Below the pieces are notes generated by a model. That model had not been told where the DNA came from, ran no database searches, and saw only the letters and a list, made by a program, of their open reading frames with translations. This document shows, in pieces, positions 31,566 to 42,738 of a stretch of 64,000 bases of DNA. The translations under genes and the position numbers were made by a program. The stretch's first letter is position 1. Every line of letters starts with the position of its first letter. The stretch is from Plantago ovata. Lineage: Eukaryota > Streptophyta > Magnoliopsida > Lamiales > Plantaginaceae. The stretch spans positions 93,070,365-93,134,364 of the forward strand of contig CM051455.1 of assembly GCA_028274465.1 (NCBI GenBank), in the 5' to 3' direction.

Positions 31566-33650
31566 ATGACGACCTTAAAAGCCCGCTTGACACCGACGTT
31601 CTCGCAAGTCAGGAGGGGGTCAGCTATATACATGGAAGAAGAGTTATCGGGGTACAAGGTAACAAGCACCGTAGTGAGAAGGATACCAAGGTTCGAAGAA
31701 GGAGAGGATGTGAATCCAATAAGCTTCATCAGGACCTATGAAGAGGAGATAGCAAAAGTTCCAGCAAGGGGGTTCACCGAGGATCAATTATGCAGGAAAT
31801 TATATCCTTTTGCTTTGGGATATGAACCGAGGATATGGATAGCAAAGTTAGCACCAGGATCACTGAAGACCTGGAGCCAAGTAGTAGAGGAGTTCTTGGC
31901 ACGTTTCATGCCTTACCATGAGATGATTGCACGACGGAATCGGATCGAATACTTCAAGCAAGGAGAATACGAGCGGTTCTGTGACACCTATGAACGCTTT
32001 GAGCTGTATAAACGTGAGTGCCCCCACCACCGTTTCGACGACGGGGAGCTGATTTGGTTTTTTGTTGGAGGACTACGAGATGAAGTTAGGCTTCAAATAG
32101 ATGGGATATGTGGAGGTTTGGAAGAATGTACAGTTGAAGAGGCAGTGAAGGTCTTTCAAACGTACGCCAATGGATCCGCACAATCCGAAAAAATAACGTC
32201 GAATGAAGTCGCCAACATATACTCCAATGAAGACGAAACTGACGGGTTATACGAAGACTATTCTGAGGACGAAGAAATTAGTGAGGAGGAGGAACTTGCG
32301 TTTTACGCAGGGATTAAGGCCATTGAGAGTGTCTTCGAGGTAGCACATGCAGAGCAAGCTGAGAACAATCTTCGCATCAAGAAGGCTTTTGAAGCGATCG
32401 AAGTAACTGAGCAACTTATCAAAGAACTTAGCTTACTGAAGTGTGGAAGGTGCGGTGAAGAAGTCGAGGATACCCCACAAGAAGTAGTGAGCAAACCACC
32501 CGAGGTGAGGAGCGAATCACCCCCCAACTCCAGGGAATCAAACAGTCCGAGTCTTACCGATGAGACATCTGAAGCTGATCCCGAGCAATCTCCAACTGTT
32601 GCTACTGAGGAGAATGAGTGCGAAGAAGTGAATCTACTGCTCCGAGGAGGCAAGATGACCAAAATTCCCAACTTCATACGTCCTAAGCGGGTGGAGCCTA
32701 CTGAGATTGATAATAGAGGGCCAAGCACAGAACAAGAGGATGGCGGAAGATCCAAAGAACCTCAAGAAGTTCCAGAAAAGAATGATGAACCAAGACCATC
32801 TGTAATACACATAGATGATGACGAGGTCGAAGTTGGAACTAATATACCGGGAGAACTTCACAAATCTTCTAATCCATATGTGCCTCCGAAGCCACATGTG
32901 CCATACCCGAGTCGGATCAAACCAGCCAAGAAGGATATTCAAGATTCACCCTTATTCCAACGCCTGTCAAAAGTGGAAGTAAATGTACCTCTCTTGGAGT
33001 TAATCCAGAACATTCCAGCTTATACGAAATTCTTTCGCGAGATCAAGAACAAAAGGATTACTTCAGGGAGGGAAGTGAATGGGGTTGAAACAGTCAACTC
33101 GCTTGCCGGATTGCCCATGAAGAAAAAGGATCCTGGCAGCTTCATCATCGACATCGCCTTAGGGAATGGACGAACTACGCAGGCAATGCTTGACTTAGGA
33201 GCTAGCATTAACTTGATGCCGTATTCAGTATACAAGGCCCTGGAACTCGGAGAATTGACACCAACTGATATGGTGGTTCAAATGGCAGACCAAAGTGTGA
33301 AGAGGCCAGTCGGGATAATAGAAGACATCCTTGTGAAGGTAGACAAATTGATAATCCCAGCTGATTTCGTGGTAATGAAGTCCGCAGACGAGGGAAAGAG
33401 CCATATCCGTGAGCACGTAGTACTACTTGGGAGACCATTCATGGCAACTACCAACACATGCCTTGAACTTAAGGGCAAGAAGATAACCATGGAGGTAATG
33501 GGAGAAAAAATTGAGTTGGTAGGATGTAGCATCAGAGATAAGGAAGTTGCGGAGGAGTTAAAATTTGTCGATTGCTACGAATCCGTAATTTCCAAATTTC
33601 ATCATAGCCATGGCAATCACGAACCACTTGAGGAAGCACTAACAATGTAA
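31566..33650 (+). CDS. gag: Ath gag-protease
   Basis: A 694-residue open frame. Residues about 50-210 are a Ty3/gypsy gag domain (SLKTWSQVVEEFLARFMPY, ERFELYKRECPHH, FFVGGL). An acidic region and low-complexity Pro/Ser/Glu linker follow at about 230-440. The retropepsin-like protease spans about 515-650, with the active-site DLGAS at 543-547, then VVQMADQSVKRPVG and VVLLGRPFM. There is no CCHC knuckle of normal spacing, though a CGRCGEE pair occurs near 290. Gag assembles the particle and the protease cuts the precursor. An ATG sits just after the leader. Confidence 0.92.
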   Translation: MTTLKARLTPTFSQVRRGSAIYMEEELSGYKVTSTVVRRIPRFEEGEDVNPISFIRTYEEEIAKVPARGFTEDQLCRKLYPFALGYEPRIWIAKLAPGSLKTWSQVVEEFLARFMPYHEMIARRNRIEYFKQGEYERFCDTYERFELYKRECPHHRFDDGELIWFFVGGLRDEVRLQIDGICGGLEECTVEEAVKVFQTYANGSAQSEKITSNEVANIYSNEDETDGLYEDYSEDEEISEEEELAFYAGIKAIESVFEVAHAEQAENNLRIKKAFEAIEVTEQLIKELSLLKCGRCGEEVEDTPQEVVSKPPEVRSESPPNSRESNSPSLTDETSEADPEQSPTVATEENECEEVNLLLRGGKMTKIPNFIRPKRVEPTEIDNRGPSTEQEDGGRSKEPQEVPEKNDEPRPSVIHIDDDEVEVGTNIPGELHKSSNPYVPPKPHVPYPSRIKPAKKDIQDSPLFQRLSKVEVNVPLLELIQNIPAYTKFFREIKNKRITSGREVNGVETVNSLAGLPMKKKDPGSFIIDIALGNGRTTQAMLDLGASINLMPYSVYKALELGELTPTDMVVQMADQSVKRPVGIIEDILVKVDKLIIPADFVVMKSADEGKSHIREHVVLLGRPFMATTNTCLELKGKKITMEVMGEKIELVGCSIRDKEVAEELKFVDCYESVISKFHHSHGNHEPLEEALTM

Positions 33651-36102
33651 GCTGAGACGTGCTACATGACCGAAGAGGCAAGAGAACTAGTCGAAATAAT
33701 GGATAGCACCCAGAAATTCTCGCAGGAGAAGAGGTACTTGAACCTTTAGATGAAGAAGAAGAAGAAATCGGGTTTCCTGAAGAACCTAGCTTAGAATTGA
33801 AACCGCTTCCTGCGCACCTTAAGTATGTGTACTTGGGAGAAAATCATAAAAAGCCTGTGATTGTCTCCTCACATCTCTCCGACAATGAAGAATGTAAGCT
33901 GATTGAGGTATTGAAGGAAAATTCCGCTGCTATAGGATGGGGGATCAGCGATATCAAAGGAATTAGCCCTACAAGATGCGTGCACAACATCACTCTAGAA
34001 CAAGATGCCAAACCTGTTAGGCAACCTCAGCGAAGGGTAAATCCAGCAATGCAAGAGGTGGTAAAAAAGGAAGTAATCAAGTTGCTAGTCGCTGATATGA
34101 TTTACCCCATTCCAGATAGTCGATGGGTGAGCCCAGTACATGTAGTTCCTAATAAATCAGGAGTCACGGTGGAAGAGAATGAGAAGGGAGAATTGGTACC
34201 GGTTAGGAAGACCACTGGATGGCGGATGTGCATTGACTACAGAAGATTAAATGCCGCCACCAAAAAAGACCACTTCCCTTTGCCATTTATAGATGACATG
34301 CTAAACCGCCTTGCGGGGCGGAAGTTCTATTGTTTTCTTGATGGTTTATCAGGTTTCTACCAGATTCCGATTGCACCGGAGGATCAGGAGAAGACGACAT
34401 TCACTTGCCCATTCGGAACATTTGCCTATAGGAGGATGCCATTTGGACTATGCAATGCTCCCGCCACTTTTCAAAGGTGCATGCTTTCTGTTTTCTCTGA
34501 CATGGTAACTAAATTTGTTGAAGTTTTTATGGATGATTTTTCCCTTTTTGGTGATTCATTTGATGAATGCTTGCAAAGATTAGATCTCGTTTTGAAAAGG
34601 TGCATTGAATGCAACTTGACCTTAAGTTGGGAGAAGAGTCATTATATGGTTAGAGAAGGCATTGTTCTAGGACATGTAGTTTCTGAAAGAGGTATTGAGG
34701 TAGACAAGGCTAAGATAGAAATCATTGAAAAACTTCCCCCGCCTACTTGCGTGAAAGAATTGCAATCTTTTCTTGGCCACGTAGGTTTTCATAAGAGGTT
34801 TATTAAAGATTTTTCGAAAATTGCTAAACCTTTAAGTAGCTTGCTTGCTAAAGATGTGGTTTTCCATTTCTCTAATGAATGCCTAATTGCTTTTAATACC
34901 CTTAAGGAAAAGCTTGTTTCTGCCCCCATTGTTGTACCGCCTGACTGGAATCTCCCTTTCGAAATTATGTGTGATGCTTCGAATTTTGCTATGGGTGCTG
35001 TTTTATGCCAAAAAGTTGATAAGCAGTATCGTGTGATTTATTATGTTAGAAAGACTCTAGACTCCGCGTAGGTTAATTATACAACAACTGAAAAGGAGTT
35101 TTTAGATGTTGTCTTTGCTTTACAAAAGTTCAGGTCTTATTTAATTGGACATCCTGTGAATGTCCATACTGATCATGCTGCTTTGAGACATTTGATAGCT
35201 AAGCAAGATTCTAAGCCTAGATTAATCCGTTGGGTCCTTTTGCTGCAAGACTTTGATTTGACCATAGTAGATAGAGCTGGTAGGGAGAATTTAGTAGCAG
35301 ATCATTTATCTAGAATACCTAATATCCCTGTTGATCCGATACCCATTAATGAAGACCTCCCCGATGAGCATCTAATGAAGGCTAATGAGGAGCCACGGTA
35401 TGCGGATATTGTCAACTATTTGGCTATGAATATTTGCCCCACTAACTTTTCAGCCTCAGACAACAGAGCTCTTGCCAAGCAATGCAGGACTTACATATGG
35501 GATGATCCACATCTATTCAAGGAAGGAGCTGATGGGATTCTAAGGAGATGTGTTCCACAAGAAGAACAACAAAGTGTACTGAGCCATTGCCATGAGCTTA
35601 ACTGTGGAGGGCACTACAGTGGATTGAAGACAGCGCGCAAGGTACTGCAGGCAGGATTTTTCTGGCCAACCATATACAAAGATGCTCGAAGTTTTGTGAA
35701 GAATTGTGACCCATGTCAACGAGGTGGTGGTATTGGCAAGAAAGATGAAATGCCCCTTCAAGGGAATCTAGTGGTAGAACCTTTCGATGTATGGGGCATT
35801 GATTTTATGGGACCATTTCCAAACAGTGGAGGCTATGAATACATTCTTGTTGCAGTGGACTATGTGACTAAATGGGTAGAGGCAATTCCTACAAAACGAA
35901 TGACGGTGCAGTAGTTATGAAGTTCTTGAAGGAAGTAATATTCTCGAGATTTGGGTGCCCTAGGACAATCATCAGCGATGGAGGGTCACACTTCGTCAAT
36001 AGAACGTTTGCTTCCCTTCTTAAGAGATATAGTGTCCACCATAGTGTCGCTACACCTTATCACCCGCAAACATCGGGGCAAGTCGAAGTCAGCAACCGTA
36101 AA
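33651..36102 (+). pseudogene. pol: Ath pol: RT, RNase H and integrase
   Basis: Gypsy reverse transcriptase from about 33950 to 34700: WRMCIDYRRLNAATKKDHFP, FLDGLSGFYQI, MPFGLCNAPATFQ and the VFMDDF catalytic box. RNase H follows near 34960-35330 ([30 protein letters not shown]). The integrase HHCC zinc domain is near 35580-35730 ([17 protein letters not shown]), and the core is near 35790-36090 with [17 protein letters not shown] and SGQVEVSNR. No chromodomain and no env-like frame were seen, as is usual for Athila in the first respect. The region is broken a few times. Confidence 0.9.
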
Positions 36103-36534
36103 ATCTTTTACAGGGAACCCTCCTTCGTTTGATGAGAGCCAGTACTGGTTCGACCTCTTTTGAGGGAAAGTCTTAACATGGTGGAACAGCAGTAAGTCCT
36201 CAGTTTCATAGGCACGGGACAACCATTCGTATCTTAGCATGCTTCATTACGTCGTCACTGACTAGGTCCAGGTAGAGAATGTTACGAGAGGTTATCATGT
36301 CTTGACATAAGTGCTTATGTGGATGTGTATAAGTCAATCGAGGTATTCTTCAACCTATATTCATGCTTTGATTTATATGGGTTTTTGTTCATATGTTATT
36401 TGGTAGATTCAGTAGATTAGTTCATCTTATTTGGCATGAAACTCCATTTTGTGTCTTGCATGTTTTTTGTATTAGAGTCTAGCTTAGTTGCTTGAGGACA
36501 AGCAAAGGTTCGGTTTGGGGAGTTTGATGAATGT
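36103..36534 (+). other. Ath 3' region shared with TRG-3, with polypurine tract
   Basis: About 430 bp without a gene, nearly identical to 57464-57895 in TRG-3. It contains GAACCCTCCTTCGTTTGA near the left end and CTTGAGGACAAGCAAAGG near the right, then the polypurine tract GGTTTGGGGAG just before the LTR. The match shows that Ath and TRG-3 share their 3' end as well as their LTRs. Confidence 0.85.
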
Positions 36535-37786
36535 GTATTTTACACTTTCATTCGAGTATTTTTCACCTATTTTAGCTATCATCTATGTTAATTTAGCTAT
36601 ATTTTAGTATATTTTATTAGAATAGTGTCACGTTTCCCTTTAGATTTTATTTTACAGGTTTTGGTTGAAATTCGGAGATTTCCGGGCAATTATATTGAAG
36701 TCTACAAGGAATTGGTGTTCCAGAGGCCTATTTGGAGTATCTGAAGGTTTCCGAATAGGATTTGGAGTCTAAGGGTCGAATCTGGAGGTTAGAGGGCCAC
36801 TAGAAGTCAGAAACCGAGTCCGAAAAGGTGAAAAAATCCAAAACCGCGTCGAAAACGCAGAAATTCCGCGAAATAAATGGGGGGCGAACCGCCCCAGGCT
36901 GCGGCGAACCGCCCCAGAGTTAATTTGGGGCCTATATATAGTGCTCAGTTTTCTCTCCGAAAATCATATCTTTCCAAGCATACTTTCTCACCTCTCTCTA
37001 TAGTTTTAGGTAGGAACTTCCCGGGGCCTGTCCTGCGAGTTCCGTAGCTTAGGGGATACTTTTTCATAGCAGATTGGAGCTCGTAGGACCACAATCATCC
37101 GGAGATTGACAACCTTCGGTAACTTTGTATCTTACAGTTTTATCTACTTATTTTATATATCTTTCAATATGTTTTCTTCTATGATTTCTGTTGATTGCAT
37201 GCCTATTATGAGTAGCTAAACTTATCATTGGTGGTAGTATGTGAATTCTTAGCGAGGGAAGATAATCATGCTAATGGCTATATCGCGCATTATACTCAGT
37301 GTCATTGCTTTATTTCGTTGATCAGTTGTAACCAAAATTCTCGTATGTTGTATTGATTATTATGCACAATTGGACACTAGTCGACCATCAGACCAATTAT
37401 CTTCGTAGTGTTGAATAATTACGGAAAACATTAGGACAATCGTGATTGACTAGTCAGACCAAACTATCTTCGTAGTGCTTAATACTTGCAACAGGACACT
37501 AGATTGATTCAAAGATTTCTATGCAAGACCGAGGAATTTATGCATGATTATCGACCCATTATGTTAAGAAGGACCATACTATCACCAATCTCCATTATCT
37601 GCTAGAAACCCCCTATTGCTATCCGTCTGCTTTTTTTATATTCTTAATTAGATTTGATAAAGCTAGTATAGTCCTGAGAGAACGACACTCGAGTCATTCT
37701 ACTGCTACACTACGGTTTTCATTGAAGTTGTGGATTGCCTTTGGCTTAATTACAAATTTATTTGATTGAATCTGACACGTTCATCA
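36535..37786 (+). repeat. Ath 3' LTR
   Basis: Matches 30053-31313 at about 98% by eye. GC palindromes with CGAAC at 36885 and 36905, TATATATA at about 36933. Followed by the AAAAG duplication. Confidence 0.94.
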
Positions 37787-38285
37787 AAAAGGCACACAGG
37801 CCACAACTACGAAAACAAAGAAAAGTACAAGAGTCATAAGTTACATCATCATACAACCAAATCGAAGAAGTCATAATCATACGAATCATACAACCATATC
37901 GAAAGGTGAAGAGTTCCAACCAACAATAGTAAGGAAGCAAAAACAACGATAATATAGAAATACTACCGATAAGTATGACCTCTGTCGGTTGAGTGCTCTA
38001 GAAGAAGGGGTCGTAGGGAGTGTTCGGGAGATTGCTTCCACTAACTCCGGGCTGATCATAGAATGGGTACCCCGAAACTTGGCGAGCTAGAGCATTGTAA
38101 CGGTCCATCATCTACTCCTGGTGAGCTGTCCGTCGCCTAGTGTCCTCTGCCTGAGCTACCTCCCAACGCTCATCAATACATCCCTGGAAATCATCCCATC
38201 GCTGTCCCTCTTGCACTTGGTAATCTTCCCACCTCTTGTTATTGCGCCCCTCAAAACCTCTGAATTGTTCGCTGATTTGATCTGA
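37787..38285 (-). pseudogene. TRG-1 ORF2 downstream part and 3' flank
   Basis: In minus sense, ORF2-like coding potential continues to about 38000 as a Gln/Arg/Glu-rich stretch (YQVQEGQRWDDFQG, MDRYNALARQVSG). The rest, down to the Ath insertion point, is AT-rich and without a gene. It belongs with the ORF2 at 38286-39320. Confidence 0.6.
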
Positions 38286-39320
38286 CTAAGCCTTCAACAT
38301 GGTGTTTTGGAAGTTCCCAAACTGAGTGGTCAAGTGTTGATTGAGCTCTGAAAAGTCGAAGCTCCCTTGACTAGCTGAAGGTGGAGCGGGAGGGGGTGAC
38401 ACATGGCGCGGAATCCTCTGATGTGCTGGTGCTCCTTGTTGATTGCACCAAGTAGTGAACATCTCATTGTAGGTGTCAATGCTGATAGGCTTCTTTGGCT
38501 TCTTATCTGGTTTGATGTCAGGAACCCCGGCCTTCTGGCACATGGCAGTGATCAGATTGCCAAAAGCAAGGTTCATGTTTGCTGTGCGGCGACGTTGAAA
38601 CTCTTCCAAGATAATGACGCCGGGAGTGATATGCAAACCCTTCAAGAGAGCATAAACCAACATGCCATAGTCGGATTGAACCTCAGTATCATGAGTGCTA
38701 GGGATCAGATTGGCGATGACAAATTTCAGCATCATTCTCGCCGGGAAGGTGAAATAGATGTGGTGCAAGACTCGGGGTGCATCCTCAGGCAGCTCATATT
38801 CATCAACAACGATGCCTTCAAGTATCCCAATTGTGTAGTGATCAATGTCACGGTCATAGACATAGTGCTTCGTGGGATTGTACTTGTTCGGCTTTTTAGG
38901 GAGAGCATTGTCATCACGCTCCAAGGGCTCGTCCAGCTGCATCAAAAAGCTACTGATGCTCAAGTTAGTAAACTCAACTCCTACGCCTCGGACCCGAACT
39001 TCACCCGTTGCCTTATTGTAATCCATGAACCCAATGTAGAACTCCTCCGCAAGGGCTTGATCCCACTTTGGCACGACATCCCCATAGTACTTCCACCCTC
39101 GCTCGGTGATCAACTTCGTGAGGTCTCTCACGCCTTCCAATTCACTCTCCCCAGTAGTAAAGCGAATGCTCCTCTCATCGATGAAAGTGTGAGGTTTGGA
39201 GGGGAAGTGCTTGGCGAAGGCCTTTAACTTGTCCGACCCCTCATAGCTACTAGATGTCGTCGGTTGTTTGCCCTTCGAGGTTCCTTCTCCCCGTTCTCTC
39301 TTGTTCCTTCTTGTGGACAT
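38286..39320 (-). CDS. TRG-1 ORF2: putative plant transposon protein domain
   Basis: An open frame of about 344 residues from MSTRRNKRERG. After a basic Ser-rich start comes a conserved region: ERGWKYYGDVVPKWDQAL, AEEFYIGF, VRVRGVGVEFTNLSISSFL, then LKFVIANLIPSTHDTEV, LVYALLKGLHITPGVII and NLITAMCQKAGVP. These spacings match the family I know as putative plant transposon protein (Pfam Transposase_32), found in many plant LTR-element derivatives. Its biochemical role is not known to me. I chose the ATG at 39320 because a splice-acceptor-like TTTCTAG lies just upstream and the same CTAG/GTAG-GTACCAT junction occurs in TRG-3; a longer reading from 39521 would run through the putative intron. Confidence 0.75.
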   Translation of the reverse strand: MSTRRNKRERGEGTSKGKQPTTSSSYEGSDKLKAFAKHFPSKPHTFIDERSIRFTTGESELEGVRDLTKLITERGWKYYGDVVPKWDQALAEEFYIGFMDYNKATGEVRVRGVGVEFTNLSISSFLMQLDEPLERDDNALPKKPNKYNPTKHYVYDRDIDHYTIGILEGIVVDEYELPEDAPRVLHHIYFTFPARMMLKFVIANLIPSTHDTEVQSDYGMLVYALLKGLHITPGVIILEEFQRRRTANMNLAFGNLITAMCQKAGVPDIKPDKKPKKPISIDTYNEMFTTWCNQQGAPAHQRIPRHVSPPPAPPSASQGSFDFSELNQHLTTQFGNFQNTMLKA

Positions 39321-39325
39321 GGTAC

Positions 39326-39841
39326 CTAGAAACATCTCATTAGACCACTTCAAGAGATGTAAGCTACTCGACTCTTGTACTACGACTAAACAAACTACCT
39401 TAACACTAGACAAGTAAACGTTATCCGTTTTGCAACAAGTCATAACGCAACAAGTCAACAACGAGACTCCAACTTCACTCAAGTGTTCTTTTCGTGAGTC
39501 TGAGGGCTTGCTAAAGTTCATTCGAAACTAGACCAAGCAAACAAACTCTCCAATCGAACCACCAAACAGTCCTACACTTTCTCATGCATTCACAACATAA
39601 CCATCATCATAACATCACTCAAATTCGAAGCCAACAATCATCAAACAATCATATAGGCAGAAATTCGAGTACAAGAGTTCTCCAAAAATCAAGATGAGAA
39701 AAATTCAAAATTGGATATCAAATTTAATAAGAAACATGCTCAACAACCAATATCAAACTCATATTCACCAATGCATAACACAATTGAAGCTAAATGAAGC
39801 ATAATCCCAAATTCAAGAAAGTAAGGGTTCTTGAGGAGTAC
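39326..39841 (-). other. Candidate 5'-UTR intron of TRG-1 ORF2 (516 nt)
   Basis: In element sense, the donor ATCAAG|GTACTCCTC near 39841 and acceptor GTTTCTAG|GTACC at 39326 bound an AT/T-rich stretch ending six bases before the ORF2 ATG. The TRG-3 counterpart (55009-55550) has a homologous donor side (GTATCATCC then AGAACCCTTA) and acceptor (TTTGTAG|GTACCAT). Conservation of both ends in two elements supports a real intron. Confidence 0.6.
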
Positions 39842-39842
39842 C

Positions 39843-40461
39843 TTGATTCCTTGAGAATGATGCTACAATCGTGCAATACGATTGGTTTACATGATGGAGG
39901 ACGTGATGGGCTCCTTAGAATGCACAAGATTGCAAGAATTGGTGGAGAAATGAGTGAGATTGGGATTTTTGGGGTGAAAATCGGGCAAGGGGAGAAGAAT
40001 GGAGGAGGATGCTTTGATTATCAAGGGTCCGTTTGGTTGCCTATAAAGGCAGCCAAGCGAACCCCTTGCTGTCAGCCAAGCGAACCGCTTGCGGCCATCC
40101 AAGCGGTCCACTTAGCCAAGCGAGCCGCTTGGCCATTTCCAAGCGGTTCGCTTGGTTGCTGGCCGAACTCTCTGGAATTCCAGAGAGTTTGGTCAGTTTC
40201 CAGGCGGTCCACTTGGAAAAACCAAGCGGTCCACTTGGGACCTGAATCTTCCAACTCCATTTTTTTCCGACTTTTGCTAAATTTTCAACCCAAAAACCTT
40301 GTCTACTCAACAAAACATAATTTAAACGTGCTTCTAATCTATATGCAAGTACCTACAACATCGGGTTGCCTCCCGAGAAGCGCCGTTATTTAGAAGTCAT
40401 TGGCTCGACTCTTCACAACTCAGGCGGGATCAATTTCGCATTGGGTACTAGACTTCCCCAT
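39843..40461 (-). promoter_or_regulatory. TRG-1 ORF2 leader and palindrome ladder
   Basis: In element sense: end of protease region, palindrome ladder at about 40235-40040, then a pyrimidine-rich leader to the donor site. Ladder units include AAGCGAACCGCTT (around 40078), AAGCGGTCCACTT, AAGCGAGCCGCTT and AAGCGGTTCGCTT, spaced about 19-22 bp. The LTRs of this group carry the same kind of ladder just before the TATA box, so this may be an internal promoter for ORF2. No clear TATA box is visible. Confidence 0.55.
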
Positions 40462-40977
40462 TCAAATGCTCTTCAAAGCATCAAGTCCCTGCACATCTCG
40501 ACGAACAAAAAGTGGACCAAAAAATCCTACAAGTTCGTTAGTATCAACATAAGCATATGAATTAACTATGGCTCGTAACGTATGTTGCTTGTCATTTACC
40601 TCAAAGCTACATGTACGACGATATATGTCTATGACCATATGCACTTTGCTCATGAAGGGTCTACCCAAAAGAACCACATCCTTGAGCTTTGCAGAAGATG
40701 TAGGCATGACGATAAAATTCGTCTTCACCTCTACACCGGCAACTCGAACCACCAAATTCTCAATCACACCCAATGGCTTCTTCATGGACCCATCCGCCAA
40801 TTGTACCATACATTTCATGGGTCTCAAGCCAGACAAACCGGACTCTTCATACGCGTTCAAAGGTATGACATTCACATCCGCTCCCGTGTCAAGAGTTTCC
40901 ACTATCCCGTCCTTCTTTCCCAAGTCGATTTCTACATCAAAGCTCTCTTGGATAGGCACTTCCACCATATCCACCAT
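40462..40977 (-). pseudogene. TRG-1 aspartic protease
   Basis: Retropepsin-like domain with the active-site DTGAD near 40885, then VNVIPLNAYEESGL, MVQLADGSMKKPLGVIENLVV and VVLLGRPFMSK. Length and block order match the gypsy protease of Ath (residues 515-650), and the TRG-3 protease is closer still. No RT follows. Confidence 0.88.
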
Positions 40978-42738
40978 CTCATCCTCAGAAGATCAGCTTT
41001 CCTTCACTTCCTCAACTACCGCATCAGATTGTGCGACTACTTTCTCTTCCACATCCGCCTTAAGAGTCTAAAGCTCCTTACTCACCTTGCAAATTTCAGT
41101 AATCTTACAACTTGGCACCTCAACTCGTGCATTATCCCTCACAACCATAATTTCTACGGGCAAATCAATCACCACGGTTATAGCCATAGCTTTTTCCGTG
41201 TTTCCGAGAAATTTCCCTTGCTCTCTACTAGCTCCACGATCTATCAACTCTTGCAACTTCTTATGAAGGTTGCTACTACTAGCCTCAAGCTTTTTGAACC
41301 GCTGATTGTTAGTAGCCTCATTGCGATAATAGTGCTCCATGAACTTGTTCATTTTAACCACTAGATCATTGAGAGAAGAGACAAGAGTCGAAGGAAGCAC
41401 TCCTCCACCTTGCGGCCCTGAATTAGAAACCGGAGGTGGAGGTGTAGGATTAGAAGGTGGTGCTCCTTCATACCAATTGTTGCCATAGATGAGACGACTT
41501 CTATGTTGATTTCGACCATAGGCATATTGATCGGGATTATTAACATAACCACGATTGCCTTGGTTTTGGTATCCTCCTTGTGTTCCTTTCCCTCCACAGT
41601 TTTGTGGCCTTACATTGCCATACCCCTGACCATAATTCACGTCCTCAACACTTTGTTTTCCATCGACAACAGCGTACACTTCTTAACGGACCTCGTTCTT
41701 TACAAATTGCTCTCTAGAAAATTCAGAACGGCATAAATAGGTCGGGTGTCCATAGTTCTTGCACAGACCACAAACTTCCGTGGAAGGAATAGGAACACTT
41801 TGCCTCAAAGCTTGCTTCACTTCATGGGCGAACCCATCGAAAGCATCTTGTTCCACAACTACCTTGGCCTCACTTCTTTGCTCCTTTTCAAGCACACGAG
41901 CTCTCACATTCCGGTTTTGAGAATTCCGGTACATGGTGTCTAGCTTCAATTGAGCATGAGTGGGTGTCAACTCCCCCATACTACCTCCACATATACTATC
42001 CACTTGAGATTGAATATAAGGATGTAAGCCATTGTAAAAGAATTGGAGAAGCTGACCTTTATCGTACCCATGATGTGGGCACCGAAGTTGCAACGTCATG
42101 AATCTATCTTAAGCCTCGTGAAAAGCTTCATCATATTTCTGATCAAAAGTGCTAACTTGGGTCTTCATAGCCATTGTCTTGGAAGCGGGGCAGTAACGAT
42201 CCATGAACTTATCAAAACAAATCTGCCATGTTGTCAAAGACCCGGCCTCTAAAGTGTTGAGCCAAGCCTTTGCTCTATCGCCAAGACCCATAAAAAAGAC
42301 CTTCATACGAAGATCATCATCACTCACACCAGCCCCTGGTCGCCCAAGATGGAGAACGAAATTCTCAAGCTCGTTCAAGAATCCAATCACATCCTCATTC
42401 GCCATCCCATAGAACTTGGGAAGTTATTGGAACATGTGGTTCTTGATTTCCAGATTTATTGTGGAATCATTGAGGACAATTGCTGGCCCTCTAGCCCCAA
42501 CCGTAGTCTTGGTGAGAGTACGAATAGGCTGCTCCACCATTTCACCTCCTAGATACACGGATTCGACAACTGGTTCCGAGAGATGAGAGAAAGATTCCTT
42601 CCTAATTCCAGAAGTGGAAGCTCTAGATGCTACCTCCTCAAATTGGAGATTCAAATCCCTCCTTCTTCTAAGAAACAATCTATTGATCTCGTCCACAAAA
42701 GGTTCAATGTTAGGCCCACCCGTTCGGGTTCTAGGCAT
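40978..42738 (-). pseudogene. gag: TRG-1 gag
   Basis: Read leftward from MPRTRTGGPN. An N-terminal Arg-rich segment (RLFLRRRRDLN) precedes the gag core with LRMKVFFMGLGDRAKAWLNTL and LTTWQICFDKFMDRY near 42200-42330, then a CCHC-like knuckle CGLCKNYGHPTYLC near 41730-41775, Asn/Gln/Gly-rich spacers near 41430-41640 and a helical stretch ahead of the protease. Strong similarity to TRG-3 gag in each block. It is broken a small number of times. Gag would supply particles in which element RNA is packaged. Confidence 0.85.

Larger units (their letters stand above)
30053..37786 (+). mobile_element. Ath: Athila/Calypso-like Ty3/gypsy retrotransposon
   Basis: A 7734-bp element with LTRs of 1261 and 1252 bp and a perfect AAAAG target duplication (30048-30052 and 37787-37791), inserted in TRG-1 downstream of its ORF2. 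Parts: 5' LTR, tRNA-Asp primer site, gag-protease frame, RT, RNase H, integrase zinc and core domains, a 3' stretch shared with TRG-3, and the 3' LTR. Gypsy order (RT before integrase), the Asp primer and the large gag-protease frame fit the Athila lineage. No env-like frame was recognised. The LTRs differ at roughly 25 positions by eye (about 2%), giving an age under about a million years. Pol is broken a few times. Confidence 0.93.

Noticed and set aside
38403-39227. Long plus-strand open frame of 274 codons
   Set aside because: It is exactly antisense to the TRG-1 ORF2, which has a recognisable domain, and it shows no homology of its own.
39321-39521. N-terminal extension of TRG-1 ORF2 starting at 39521
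   Set aside because: It runs through the candidate intron, and TRG-3 shows no equivalent; the ATG at 39320 is preferred.
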